From NCBI GenBank assembly GCA_917880885.1, contig OU862928.1, forward strand, positions 6,901,721 through 6,965,720: DNA of 64,000 nt, read 5' to 3'. The notes beneath the pieces are model-generated. The model was not told the DNA's origin. It saw nothing but the letters and a program-made list of their open reading frames with translations, and did no database searches. Positions within the stretch are counted from its first letter, which is position 1; each line of letters opens with the position of its first letter. The translations under genes were made by a program, and so were the position numbers. Shown here piece after piece: positions 50,734 through 61,539 of this stretch. Source of the DNA: Limnephilus marmoratus. Taxonomy: Eukaryota; Arthropoda; Insecta; Trichoptera; Limnephilidae.

Positions 50734-50890
50734 TCAATAGTTAGAGCTGCGGCCCGAAAAGCCGAAGGTCCTGGGTTCGAGTCCCAGATGTGATCGTATT
50801 TTTTCTGATTTTTCTGTTTCAGATTTTCGATTGATTTTCGCTAATATTGTCTTCATTTAATTAAATGTAACAATTTAACTTTGTTGTCTT
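50734..50890 (+). repeat. SINE-B with tRNA-like head
   Basis: The head has TTAGCTCAATAGTTAGAGC (D arm and A box) and GGGTTCGAGTCCC (T arm and B box). It is followed by a body with TTTTTCTGATTTTTCTG and CGCTAATATTGTCTTCATTT. The acceptor stem is poorly paired and the family recurs, so I call it a SINE and not a functional tRNA gene. Confidence 0.7.
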
Positions 50891-51129
50891 GAATAATTAA
50901 TGGTGACGTAAAAATACGTACCCTCTTACCAATAAAAGTACATTTTAAACTTTACACAACTGATATTTTTACATAGTCGTTTATTATTTGGGTAAAATTT
51001 AAGGCACCATTATTAGGAAGGCAATCACTATAAAATAATCTTTTTTTTTAATAAATGCTTACATTGTGATTGCGATAAGACTTTTCTACATTCTTCCATA
51101 TCTAGATAGATAACAAAGTGATTCACAAA

Positions 51130-51415
51130 ACGACTTCAAAGATAACCTAAAAAATGGATTAAAAGTAATGATAGGGTCTTTACCGGCATCCTCATCGATT
51201 TTTTTTTCATTAACTCCACACAGGAGGCCCTGAGGAAAATGATTCTAGTTATAAGTTCTTTAAATATTACTAACTGTTCATACGTATATTTTTGAAGTGA
51301 AAACTTTTTAAGGACCATTGTTATTTAAAACTCGATGAAACGGAAACCACTAAAAAGAGAAACAAACACATACATCTATAGGATTTAGCCTGCGAGAAAA
51401 TGAGATAGCAATAAA
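51130..51415 (-). repeat. HT-family tail and dispersed repeat fragments
   Basis: AACTCCACACAGGAGGCCCT (51213) is a minus-strand HT 3' hairpin half. 51320-51412 matches the 1-240 family. Confidence 0.6.
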
Positions 51416-51477
51416 ATATGTATTTATTCACAGCTACTCGGTTCCAATACAATAAATCCACGGTTCCGTGCGAGCCT

Positions 51478-51546
51478 TCATTAGTGTAGTGGCATAAATC
51501 GCCTTTGGCGGCCAGACATCCGGCAAACCAAGGGTCGAATCCCATG
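51478..51546 (+). repeat. tRNA-like SINE head
   Basis: ATTAGTGTAGTGGCATAAAT resembles a D arm with A box, and GGGTCGAATCCC is a B box 50 bases later. No second copy exists in the window and no good acceptor stem is seen. It may be a SINE head or a decayed tRNA. Confidence 0.45.
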
Positions 51547-52129
51547 AAATCCAAAAAGAAAAATGTTTTTATTTTTGTAAAATAAATATCTAATCTTCAA
51601 ACCACTCCAGAACGAACAGGCAAAGAAAACAAAAGAAAGAGACATCTAGCGACTCGGAAGAAGAAAACACAAAAAACTAATACGATGACTAAATGTATAG
51701 AAAAAGGTGCACTGGAAATCGACGACAAAAATATGTAAAAAGTCATCCTTCACATCCGAAAAATACTTCGCAGTCTTCCCACTCTTGTCAACTTCAGTTT
51801 TACGGGGGTTTCACTTCTACCGCATGTGAATTGCACACTCTGATTTTTAATTTAATTTCATAATAATGAAAATAGGTCAAAAATGTTTTCAGTTATGTAT
51901 TTAACGTTTTGCTGACCCCCTGACGCTGTTCGTGTGCCCCCACATTAATGTTAATTTGCCACGAACCCTCTCAGCGGTTACGAGAACCCCTGGGGGTCCG
52001 TAGGAACCACTTTGGGAACCACTGCTTACGGCGTCAAAGCCTTGTAACATTATCATAGAAAATGATACTAGCAGGCCAATGTACTGCCAACCTGGACTTC
52101 TTGCCATTGGCTAAATAAAAATATTTCTG
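51547..52129. other. stretch without recognised gene
   Basis: It contains a reversed copy of the first 40 bases of the window (51795-51835). The 68-codon minus frame at 51901-52107 is unrecognised. Confidence 0.4.
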
Positions 52130-52860
52130 TGTATTTTTTTTATTATTATTTCATAAATGATTAAATGTTACATTTTTGGCCATTTTTGACTACCATACTA
52201 GGCTATTGCCCGTGTTGTGGTAGTCATACATGTAATATAATTTTATATAAACAGATAATAAAATATAAGATAAAAATAACATATTTATGGATAAATAAAA
52301 CTAAAAACAGATAAAAATATAAGAATTGCAAGTTATCTAAGAAACAAAGAAAATTTAAAGAAGATTGAAATAAACATTGGGTGAGCATTATTCTTCTTGA
52401 AATAAAAATGGAAATAAAATTTGGTAAGTAATTTTCTGCACGAGAGTACATGTTTGTAGTCATTTTTGATATTCGTTCTATGAAAGAAATTGGAAAGAGT
52501 GTTAGAGAAAGTAATTTTTTGTTTGATTTTTTTTAAATGCAATATTAAGTTAAAGTAATTGAATAATTAAATTTGTAATATTTTTTTAATTAATATTAAT
52601 ATTATTTGTTTTTTATTGTAATATTAAGCTCTCATGTGTTGTTTGAAGAAATCTTTTCCCTTTTCAAATATCCAATGATTGATACGGGATTTAAAGAGAG
52701 ATTTAGAATTATGTGACTTTATATCGACACTCAAAGCATTATACATTTTAGGAGCGATATACCAGAATTGTCGTTGAGCGAAAGAAGTTTGAGTTTTAGG
52801 GACCACGCAACCCAGGTTTGCTAAGAAGCGTGTGTGTGCTTGATGTTGTGGGGCCACCAG
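52130..52860 (-). mobile_element. 5'-truncated CR1-like LINE
   Basis: The minus coding end (52857-52624) reads TRFLANLGCVVPKTQTSFAQ, RQFWYIAPKMYNALSVDIKS and FKSRINHWIF, the LINE C-terminus. The 3' UTR follows, with a hairpin at 52188-52225 (GACTACCA/TGGTAGTC, loop CAACACGGGCAATAGCCTAG) and an A/T tail at about 52130-52150. Same 3' family as 26940-27065 and 28765-29260. Confidence 0.8.
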
Positions 52861-53727
52861 TAGATTATTTTGGCATATATAACATATGCTTATCTTAGTA
52901 AATAGCTGTCGAATATCTAAGACTCTGATTTGGGTTGGTTATGTTATCCACTGGAGTGATTATGGTAAAAACATGGACCACTTTTATTTTTCAGCGATTT
53001 TTAGCGGTCCAAAATTTTACCAAATTTTCCTACCATTAGTAAAAAAATTATTGTAATTATTTAAAACATTTCCATGGTCAACCATTTATTTAAAAACGTA
53101 GCTGTTGAAATGCTTTATCTATTATGTCCACAGATGTCGCAAATCCGAACTTCGTAGAGTATTTTAGAACAATGTTAAAAACGAATATTCTAAATATTTT
53201 TTTCACGCCGAATTTTTGATCAGTTGTTTATGATTAAAATAAAGTTATTTTTCCTCAGATATACACCTTTCATTATCGAGTATACGACAGACAACACACA
53301 GAAATCGAAAATATTCTATGTTGACTCAAATAAGTACCCCTCACGGCAGTTTCAAAGTAACAAACACGCAGGTATAGCGCGGTTATAAACTTTAGGATTT
53401 TTTTAATATATTTTTTATAAATCCTACAAATATGAGATAAACGGTACAATACAGGTTAATTCATTGGCTATATGGCACTATAGTAAGTTTTTATATCTCC
53501 ATGTTAAAATTCGAAGGCATGATTTTTTAATGTTGACGAAAAATTTTAAAATATATATCGTCGCCGCGGAGTGAAAAATCACCAACTTACAAATCGACAG
53601 TTTTGAGATAATGGGTGTTTTGTGGATGCAATTTTAATTGTCTGTGTGAGGGTGATGATGTCATTTTTTAATAATTATGGTTTTATTCAGTAGATTTTAA
53701 AGGTCCGCAACCCAACTTTTTACCGAT
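52861..53727. other. AT-rich stretch without recognised gene
   Basis: No convincing ORF, RNA or repeat. Confidence 0.4.
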
Positions 53728-54060
53728 TTCTTACATATCTTCCTTAAACACGTTAAATTTTAAAGCTCTCAAAAATATACATGTTTTTCTTGAAGATAAT
53801 ATCTAGACATTGCCCGCGCTCCAAAAATTATTATAAACATGTTTGTTTCAGTTATTTTACAAGTTATATGTATGAAAAAATTCACAGTGTTTCTTTAAAT
53901 GCTGTTTAAGACAATGCCCGCAAGATTTTTGCTCTATTTTAAACGAGTCGTGTTTTATTAAACATTTTGCAATTTTCACATCGATTTTGTTGCTGTAAAT
54001 GTTAGCGCTCTACTCTAACATTCGTAATTTTGTATTTCTCCATATTCTTCTTTTCGTGCC
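53728..54060. repeat. dispersed repeat, second copy of 220-620
   Basis: See 220-620; blocks AAGATAATATCTAGACATT and TTTTAAACGAGTCGTGTTTT are shared. Confidence 0.7.
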
Positions 54061-55359
54061 CGGTTGCGAAACCTTAAGACACATCTCTACATATTATAAA
54101 GTAAAGTCCCCCCCGCCGTCTGTCTGTTCGCGATAAACTCGAAAACTACTGAACGAATTTTCATGCAGTTTTCACCAATAGATAGAGTGTTTCGTGAGGA
54201 AGGTTTAAGTATGTAATTTGTCAAGGATTTATGTAAATTGGTTGAAACATAAGGATAATTGTTAGAAGTGTCGGAAAAAAGTCCAGCCGCCTGGTAGCTT
54301 TCATCGAAAACGCTGCCTAATCCTTTTGGGATATAACAAAACATTTAATGGTGGGATATTCCTCTTTTATAGATCTACAAAAAAGTCCGCGAAGGCATGT
54401 ATCTATCTTTTACGGATATATTGGAGGACCCACCACTTACCCGCCCTGGTATAGGTAACAGATGGTTACCCCTTCAAGGCTCTTGCAAGGACTCTAATTT
54501 TTTGGGTAAAAACGACTCTACATTTGATAACGAAACTAGACCTCCAATGTCCCTGCATACGTTGTTAGTAAGCAGTATGCAAGTGCTTAGCGGGAAATAC
54601 AGATACAAAATGTGTTAGTATGACAAAATATAGACAAGACAATGGGACAGGTTGGTGTAAGTCCACGAGGTGGCAAGCTCTGGGTGATTGTATACAGCGT
54701 ATCCTACAAGCACCTGTTTGGGAAGAAGACACAATAGATAAGTAATAAGGGAATGGCAAACGGTTGGAAGTCCTCTTCAATCGATTGGCAGTCCCAGCAA
54801 GAATGCGCATCACATTCTGTCTAGTCGTGAACCACACTCAAGGACGAGGTCTAACGCACCCCCAGAAGGGGAAAAAGAAACATAACAAAATAAATAGATG
54901 CAGTTCAGTTCAGCCTTCTGACCGAAGCAAAGTAGCATTGCGAGACTAAAAAGAAAAAGAGAACAAAGAAACCAAAACAAACTTTAAAAAAAAAAAACAA
55001 AGTTGAGTATGTTAGTTGAATCAATAGTGATCCTTGGAATATGAAGCTGGAAAAAAAAAGAAAATTCCAAAAAAAATTGATGAAATTTAATGACAACAAT
55101 AAACACCGATAAAACACCGTGTAGCACAGCTAAGTGAAATCTAAAATAAACCATGTGAAAAGAAATAAAATAAGCAAAAAAAAAGGTAAGTCACAGAAAA
55201 ATAAAAGAAATATGAACAAAATTTATTCAATAGAATAAGATAAAGGTACCTAAGATAGAAATGATATTATAACAAAAAAATATATATGTATACAGATATA
55301 AAGCATAAAACATAAAATTCTAGCAGTAGATGTAATAAAGTAAAAAGAATGTCCGTGGA

Positions 55360-56420
55360 TTCAAGAGCAGATACACCTGGTACCTACATGATTTTACAGC
55401 TAGTCAGCGACTCTAAGATCAGGCCATCTCTCGACCCAGACTTTCGTAAATTTCCTCAAACACTCAAAGTTCACCTTATTCGAAACGAGATCCGCGTTCC
55501 GAGCTGGTCTCGTAGTAACTTGCAAGCCATCAAGCATTTCCTCTCAGGCATCCGTCAAAATCTCGCAGTGCCACAGAATGTGCTCGGCTGTTTGATCAGT
55601 ATTACCGCAAGCGCAGTTAGAATGGGGTGATAGAGAGAGACTATGAAGTCTCCCTCTGAACTCCCCATGACCGGACAAAAGTTGGGTCATATGATGATCC
55701 CTAGTGATGTACGCCCCTTCCATTCTGAGTTTAACTGACGGGAAGAAGGAGAAAGTCCATCTTCCCGCATTTGACCTATCCCAACGTTCCTGCCATTCTC
55801 TCAAAGTTCTTTCTCGCATCTCTCTAAGAAGTCCTGGGACCTGGGAGGGAAACCGCTCCACCTGGTATTAGCTCAATACCATGATATATGGCAGTTTTTC
55901 CTCTTGTTAGAAGCTTCTTTGTTAACACCTCCCTAATTTCAAGATCGATAGGCAAAACGCCGACCAAAACTGGCAAAGCGTCCGAAGCGACTGTTCTGTA
56001 TGCACCCGAAAGCGCCAGCAAGGGGACTCGCTGGCCTCTCTTGAGAGCCGAGAGTATGAGTGCATTCTCTAGGCGGTGCTCCCACACAGAGGCCACATAC
56101 GAGACTTGCGCCACGTAAGCCCCCCTGTATAGGAGACGGAGCGCTGGAGAGCGCAGTCCCCACTCGGCAGTAGAGATTCTTCTCAATTTCAAAAAGAGGG
56201 CCTGGGCCTTACTTGATACGCTTTTAACACGGGTCAAGAATGAGGACGTTCGATCCAAAGTGACGCCTAAGTATTTAGTGTTCTCAACGAATCGGATGTT
56301 GGTATCTCCCATTTTGAAGGTGGGATTTCTACTTCTTTTGAGGTTACCCTTCATCAGGAGTCCCATGGTCTTGTGGGGAGCGAAGGTCAGCCGATTTCTC
56401 TTTCCCCATTCTAAAGTCAC
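55360..56420 (-). pseudogene. R1-like LINE, C-terminal region
   Basis: The frame 56420-55824 reads KRNRLTFAPHKTMGLLMKGN, TKYLGVTLDRTSSFLTRVKS, and LRLLYRGAYVAQVSYVASVW with ALIL-KRGQR, all typical of the region after the R1/LOA RT catalytic box. A further shift leads to 55861-55544, with MTQLLSGHGEFRGRL and CACGNTDQTAEHILWHC, the C-terminal Cys-His finger of R1-clade proteins. Two shifts are present. Confidence 0.8.
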
Positions 56421-56422
56421 AC

Positions 56423-57853
56423 TTAAAACCTCTTCAGCTTTACTCTCAACTTCCTTTCTGATGTTCCCGAGACCAGATACAATTTTTCATCAGCGTAATC
56501 CACCGAGATACATCCTTCAGGCAAGGGCAGCCGGGAGGAATCGTCAAACAAAATGTTCCAAAACTCAGGTCCAAGGATTGAACCCTGAGGACAACCCATG
56601 TCAACTATTCGTTCAATCAGGTAGTCTCCAAAAGAAAGGATGACCGTTCTGTCGCAGAGGTAATCAGCGCAGATCTTGAACAGATTTTGTGGACATTTCC
56701 TATTTTTGAGCTTGACAAGTATCATCGACCACCACGCATGATCGCAGGCACCAGTGATATCGAGGAAAATTCCTATTACGTATCTCTTTTGGCAAGCCTT
56801 CACCCAGTCAAGCGCATACGTGATGGCGTGCTCAGTGGACATACCGGGGACAAAACCAAACTGCCGCTCGCAGGGTGGGGATAAGGTTTGACGGCTTGGC
56901 CTAATCAGTTTCTTCAGGATCTTCCCCAGGACAGGTAGCAGGGTGATTGGACGGTACGCCTTCACGTCCGACCTTGGTTTATCGTTCCCCTTTGGTATAA
57001 TCCTAAGCACGCCCCTCTTCCATTCAGAAGGGAAAGTACCTCTTCTCATGCCTGTATCCATCACTTGGAAGAGCTCCTCCTTGGCGTGGATCCATACTTG
57101 CTTAGCTATTATTCCATTGAGCCTATCATGCCCTGGCGCCTTCTTAAGACCCAAACCCTTGATTATCAGCTTGATTTCCGCTTTAGTTACTGGTGTCATC
57201 CTTACCTCCTGGGCGAGGATTCTCGGTGGGAGCCGTGACAGATTTCTAATCTGTTTGTGGTGGTCGCTTTCCCCAATTACTGAATCTACAGGAACTAACT
57301 TACCCAGAAGTGTATTGAGAGTGGATGCCACGTCCACACTTTCAACGTTCCTTCCGTCCTTTTCGGTTATTACGCTAGTTAAATACCGGTCAGAGCCTTT
57401 TCCCGTTTTATTAATGGCGCTGTGGATAGCCCACGGGTTGGCGTTGCCCACTTCTTGTACCCAATTATGCCATGCAGCTCGTTTCGCTGAGAGGACGGCC
57501 TGTTTGAAAGCTCTACGGGAGCCACTGAGTCGTGATTGGAGGGCGTGTGTCTCCTCCTGCGTACACCCGCCACGTCTGGACACGCCCAGGGCTCGATAGG
57601 CTCTCTTGTAGGCCCCTTTCAGTGAAGTCAGCTCATTCGACCACCACGGCGTCCTGATAACCGTCTTTGGGTTTGATCTTCCCAAAGACCGCTCGGCAGC
57701 TGATACCACGGCTGCATTAAAAAAGTTCCCCAAATTACGTGGATCTCTTGCTGCAACATCATGAAATCCCCTTAAAGTATCCAAAGTTATCCCAGTTCGC
57801 CCTGGTGGTTTTGAAGTTCCAGGAGGATCTTGGGGCTTCCGTTTTTTTGACAC
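56423..57853 (-). pseudogene. R1-like LINE reverse transcriptase with altered catalytic box
   Basis: The open frame has 476 codons: TPWWSNELTSLKGAYKRAYR, LGLKKAPGHDRLNGIIAKQV, KAYRPITLLPVLGKILKKLI, ERQFGFVPGMSTEHAITYAL, IGIFLDITGACDHAWW, MGCPQGSILGPEFWNILFDD and VDYADEKLYLV. The last is the catalytic box YADD with the second Asp changed to Glu (56486-56497), probably inactivating. KKLIRPSRQTLSPP departs from the usual spacing and may hide a compensated indel. It begins in the other frame of the endonuclease segment after the shift at 57842-57848. Confidence 0.85.
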
Positions 57854-58320
57854 CCACCGTGAAAGTTATTAGCCTGTGATCGGAGGCAATAGCGCATTCG
57901 CGAACCTTCCATTTAGATATCTTGGCCGCAACTGATCCAGAGCAAAGAGTAAGATCAATGTTGCTCTCACCATGTGTATTAGAGAAAGTAGAAATGTTCC
58001 CTGGTTCGTTAATCAGAGATAGACCTTGCGCCGCAATAAGGTCTTCGACGGCGTCTGAGCGTTCCGTCCGGTTACTAGAAGTATCAAACCACAATGGTGA
58101 GCGAGCGTTAAAGTCTCCTCCTATAACTACGTTACGTCCTTTAAGCGCGTTTAGTGCGGGCGTCAGGCTCAAGATATGAGATCCCACTGGGTTCCCGTAC
58201 TTAAAATAGACTGAGATCAATATGATCTCAGTGTTTCCGAAATTTAGAGAGACACAGGTTTGGTACTCGTTTGACAGTCCCACCAGAAGGAGGGGGCTGA
58301 TCAACGAAGTGTTGATCAGA
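57759..58320 (-). pseudogene. R1-like LINE endonuclease, C-terminal two thirds
   Basis: The minus frame contains VVIGGDFNARSPLWFDTS, the GDFNARSPLW motif with catalytic Asp and Asn typical of the R1/LOA endonucleases, SNIDLTLCSGSVA, and ASDHRLITFTV with the final D-H pair. The N-terminal part with the catalytic Glu is missing because the copy is 5'-truncated at 58322. The first codons come from sequence flanking the hairpin CTGATCAAC/GTTGATCAG (58298-58320) at the junction. Confidence 0.85.
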
Positions 58321-58879
58321 AGATCTTTTACGGATAGCTTACTATACACATTATATCTTCTTATCTTATTATTCTTATCAATTGCTGTTCGTTTGTCTCG
58401 CTAAAACTCGAGAGCGGCTGGGCCGATTTAGGTGATTTTGGTTTTGAAATGTTTGTCGTAGTCCAGGGAAGGTTTAAACGGTGAGATAATATGAAAAAAT
58501 TGTAAGGAAGATAGTAAAAACAACAATTTCATTTTCTCATGAAGCACAACGTAATCTAGAATTGGAATGCAAAAAAAAAGAATTCTGATTGTCATATTTC
58601 AGTCGCTGTCAAACGTTACCTGTCATTATGTTACCATTTAAAATCTTCTATCATCAGTTTGTCAGTGCGTGAGAACTTTATTTACTGTTTTAATATACCA
58701 AGGAAAAGACGAGCTGACATAGATCGTCGAAGTCAATCAAATGGGCGACGAGCTAGCTCACGTGCAAACCGCACTGATGATCTCTTCGCGATGAACTCAA
58801 AGACGGCAGTGGTCATAAAGGTTGGATTTTACAAAGTGTTTTATTAGCCACAGCAACGCGTGACCGAGTCAGCCAGTAA

Positions 58880-59095
58880 TAAATAAATAACATTATTGGA
58901 GTGAGGGGAAAAGAAAGAAATGAAGTTCTGGAAGGGAAAATGTATGAGTGGTGGATAGGAATCTGGAGATGTGTGTCCCCAAATTTCGTCTCCCCGTTCC
59001 CACTTCCCTCAAAACCTCACAACACACCCCAATCGGGAATGACAAAGTCCCACGCGCTCCGGGCTGGTACTCTTGTGATCGGAATTCACATAAAA
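58880..59095. repeat. SINE/LINE tail fragment
   Basis: CCTCACAACACACCCCAATC, GACAAAGTCCCACGCGCTCC and TACTCTTGTGATCGGAATTC then ACATAAAAC match the SINE-A/LINE tail. Just before it, GGAAGGGAAAATGTATGAGT matches the HT family in reverse. Confidence 0.55.
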
Positions 59096-59340
59096 CAATC
59101 GTTGGGAGAAGCCTTTAGTGCGGAAAGAGATTAGTGTGGCTCCAAAAGAGATGTACTTTCTGCAGTTTTTATTGGGTGGGACTGTGTTTCCTGGTGTCGC
59201 AGATATTGTTAACCAATACTACTGAACACCTTCAAAAATCAACTTAATGAACGAATTATTTCCGTATTCAAACTATATTGTTAAACAATACTGCTGCACA
59301 CCTTAAAAAAAAATAACTAATCCTCTCTCTCTCTCTGGTT

Positions 59341-59785
59341 TCAATCCTGGGATTGGTTTGCAGCAATTTCCTCTATTCTTCTCTTCCATTCTTCCCTGTC
59401 TTGTGCGGCTCTTTTGAAGTTTGCATACGATGAGCAGCGCAAGTCTACCAGCAGGTCCTCCAGGTACTCTCGGCGTGGGCGTCCCCTGGAGTGTATCCCC
59501 TCGGTCATACCCAACATTATGACACGCAAGAGGCCTTCTTGTCGTATTACATGGCTGATCCATCTTGCACGCCTTTCAGACAAGGTCCTGAGCAGGTGCC
59601 TTCCCCCTTCGATTCTTTGGAGAACCTCCTCATTTGTAATGTGGTCTCTCCAGGAAATTCCTAATAGTCTTACCAATTCCTAATAGGACCACATCTCAAA
59701 AGCCTCTAGTCTCCGTTTATCTCTTTTGGATAAGCACCATGTTTCGCAGCCATACATCAAGGTACTCCATACACATCATGTTGAT
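59341..59785 (-). pseudogene. RTE-like LINE C-terminal fragment
   Basis: The minus strand reads MYGCETWCLSKRDKRRLEAF (near 59740), a TAG stop, then LLGISWRDHITNEEVLQRIE, RRARWISHVIRQEGLLR and GRPRREYLEDLLVDLRCSSY, ending in KRAAQDREEWKRRIEEIA. This is the conserved tail after RT in RTE-like LINEs. It is a truncated dead copy; a related but different tail is at 19654-19923. Confidence 0.8.
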
Positions 59786-59894
59786 GAGGATAATAATTAA
59801 TTGACTAATCTTAGAGAGGTCTAAATTATCAGCAATCGGAATTTATACGGTTTTAGTCCAGCAATATATATATATATTGTTATTTATGGGGTGT

Positions 59895-60540
59895 TTACAA
59901 TTTGGGAAGCGGGTTTGAGTATAGCCGCCTCGGAAACATTTATTGTAAAACCAACACCTCTGCCGTAGATCACCCCAAGTGGTTCGCTAAGTTTGGTTAC
60001 TTAGAAGGGACGCCCGGGTTCATAGGGTGAGGTATATCCGGGCGGTGGATGCTTCTGCCCACCATTGCGAGGCAGGCTCGATCGGGAGAGACTGATTGAG
60101 GTGAACCTTCCGACCTCTCCAGCCGAACTCTCTCAATCCATCGTCTTGCGACGCAGTGAGAGGAATGGATTCGTCCGTTATATAACAATAAAAGCATTAA
60201 TATATCAATAGACTTTTACAGTTTTATACATATATTATGGTTCATTTTCATTTAGTCTATTGACATTCTATGACTCACTGCTCAGCTATACATTCAGAAT
60301 TTCTCCTGAAATGTAGCTGGTTTTCAGCAAATATAATACACAAAAAAAATATGTAGATACGATTTACACGTCTGTTACTCCTCCCAGACACGCTGACTCC
60401 CACCTGGTCCCCTTTTCTTTCCCAGAACTTCCTCTCCATCCTTTACCTAAAAAGACCCAAAAAGGATCTCTTAAGACTACGTAGGCCCATGGGGAAAATG
60501 TTTTCCTCAGTGTGTGAAGCTAATATTAAAAAATCTTGGT
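59895..60540 (+). repeat. hairpin-tailed repeat (HT family), long copy
   Basis: Matches the body at 2735-2875 (ACCAACACCTCTGCCGTAG, CACCCCAAGTGGTTCGCTAA, GTTCATAGGGTGAGGT) and the 3' end (CCCAGAACTTCCTCTCCAT...TTTTCCTCAGTGTGTGAAGC). A middle segment (60060-60180) with GGCTCGATCGGGAGAGACTG is also in the 47840 copy. Confidence 0.7.
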
Positions 60541-61016
60541 CCTTCATCATAACACTAGCAACATTTCCTCATACTGCGATGGTAGTAGGAGATTTTCAAA
60601 TAAAGTGAGGTTATTCGTAACCAGGGAATTTTCATATTTCTTTTAAAAAATAAATAAAAATAAGAAGAGAATCGCCAAGCCACATTTGCATTCAGTTTCC
60701 AACCCGCGTTATATTATTCCTCGGTAAAAATTCAAATTCCCCGCCAGTTTTCATTAAAACCATTTGCAACCGAGGTATGGTTCTACTTTATGAGATTCTT
60801 TATCGTTATGTTTATACTTAGTGAGGATTACACATATATACAATATATTAAAACATACATAAGAGCTTCTCACGTTCATAAAAATAAAACAATATGACCT
60901 TCCATGCGATTCTGAATCTTTTGTAGATGGTTACGAAATCGGTTCCATGCATAATTGACTGTCAAATTTGTGTGATTTTCTAAGGCTGTTATTTGCTTTT
61001 TTGTAGAATGGAGGAC
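60541..61016. other. stretch without recognised gene
   Basis: AT-rich, no ORF and no repeat partner noticed. Confidence 0.4.
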
Positions 61017-61268
61017 GGCCGGCGTAGTTCAGCGGTAAGGCGCTTGACTCCCCTGAAGGTCGCGGGATCGAATCCCGGCGTGGCAAATAAATTTTATTTG
61101 ATTAATTTGTGTATTTCACAATTTATTCATTTAAAATAATATATAGTATATTTGCGGCATGTTCCAGAGTGGAAGATACTATTAGTATCGCCCTGGTGTA
61201 AGACCACCATTCAGAATTGAAACGTTGCCTGAAATGGCTTTAGCCGTGTTTGGTGACCAGATCTGAAA
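61017..61268 (+). repeat. SINE-A, 3'-truncated copy
   Basis: Head GTAGTTCAGCGGTAAGG, B box GGGATCGAATCCC, body up to GACCAGATCTGAA. It is followed by 61295-61465, which matches 26570-26780. Confidence 0.8.
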
Positions 61269-61539
61269 ATCGTTCCACAGCCAAGCTATTGAATTCAAGA
61301 ACGAGTCGTACAAGTAACAAATGTCAACTGTGTACAAATGTTTCCCTACTGTGCACCAGTGCGGAAGGAATCAAAGACGCTATTTCCTCGGAGCATCTTC
61401 CATTGTAATACCGTTAGAATAAGGACAGCATTCCCACCCGATGCCTGTGCTCCAAATTTTGTGCATTGAAAAGATTTTCCACTTATTTTCTACGCCAAAA
61501 TAAAAACTAAAACAGGGATTTTTTTACATTAACTCCGTA

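Larger units (their letters stand above)
54419..58322 (-). mobile_element. R1-clade LINE, 5'-truncated, with 14 bp target duplication
   Basis: ATCTTTTACGGATA lies on both sides (54405-54418 and 58323-58336) and occurs once in the uninterrupted Helitron at 6649-6662. On the minus strand: a partial endonuclease (58320-57759), RT (57853-56423), C-terminal region with Cys-His motif (56420-55544), a tail to about 55360 and ~940 bp of 3' UTR with no poly-A. Frameshifts at T7 57842-57848 and near 56430 break it. Confidence 0.9.
54085..58876 (+). mobile_element. Helitron split by an R1-like LINE
   Basis: The left part 54085-54418 contains ACTACTGAACGAATTTTCAT and CCAATAGATAGAGTG. The right part 58337-58876 continues the sequence found uninterrupted at 6663-7214 and ends in a hairpin plus CCAGT. 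Without the LINE and one copy of the 14 bp duplication it would be about 875 bp. No Rep/helicase. Confidence 0.75.

Noticed and set aside
50734..50806. Possible functional tRNA gene
   Set aside because: D and T arms are good, but the acceptor stem does not pair and the following body recurs elsewhere, so it is a SINE head.
56943..57599. 218-codon plus frame
   Set aside because: Antisense shadow of the R1-like RT, whose motifs are on the minus strand.
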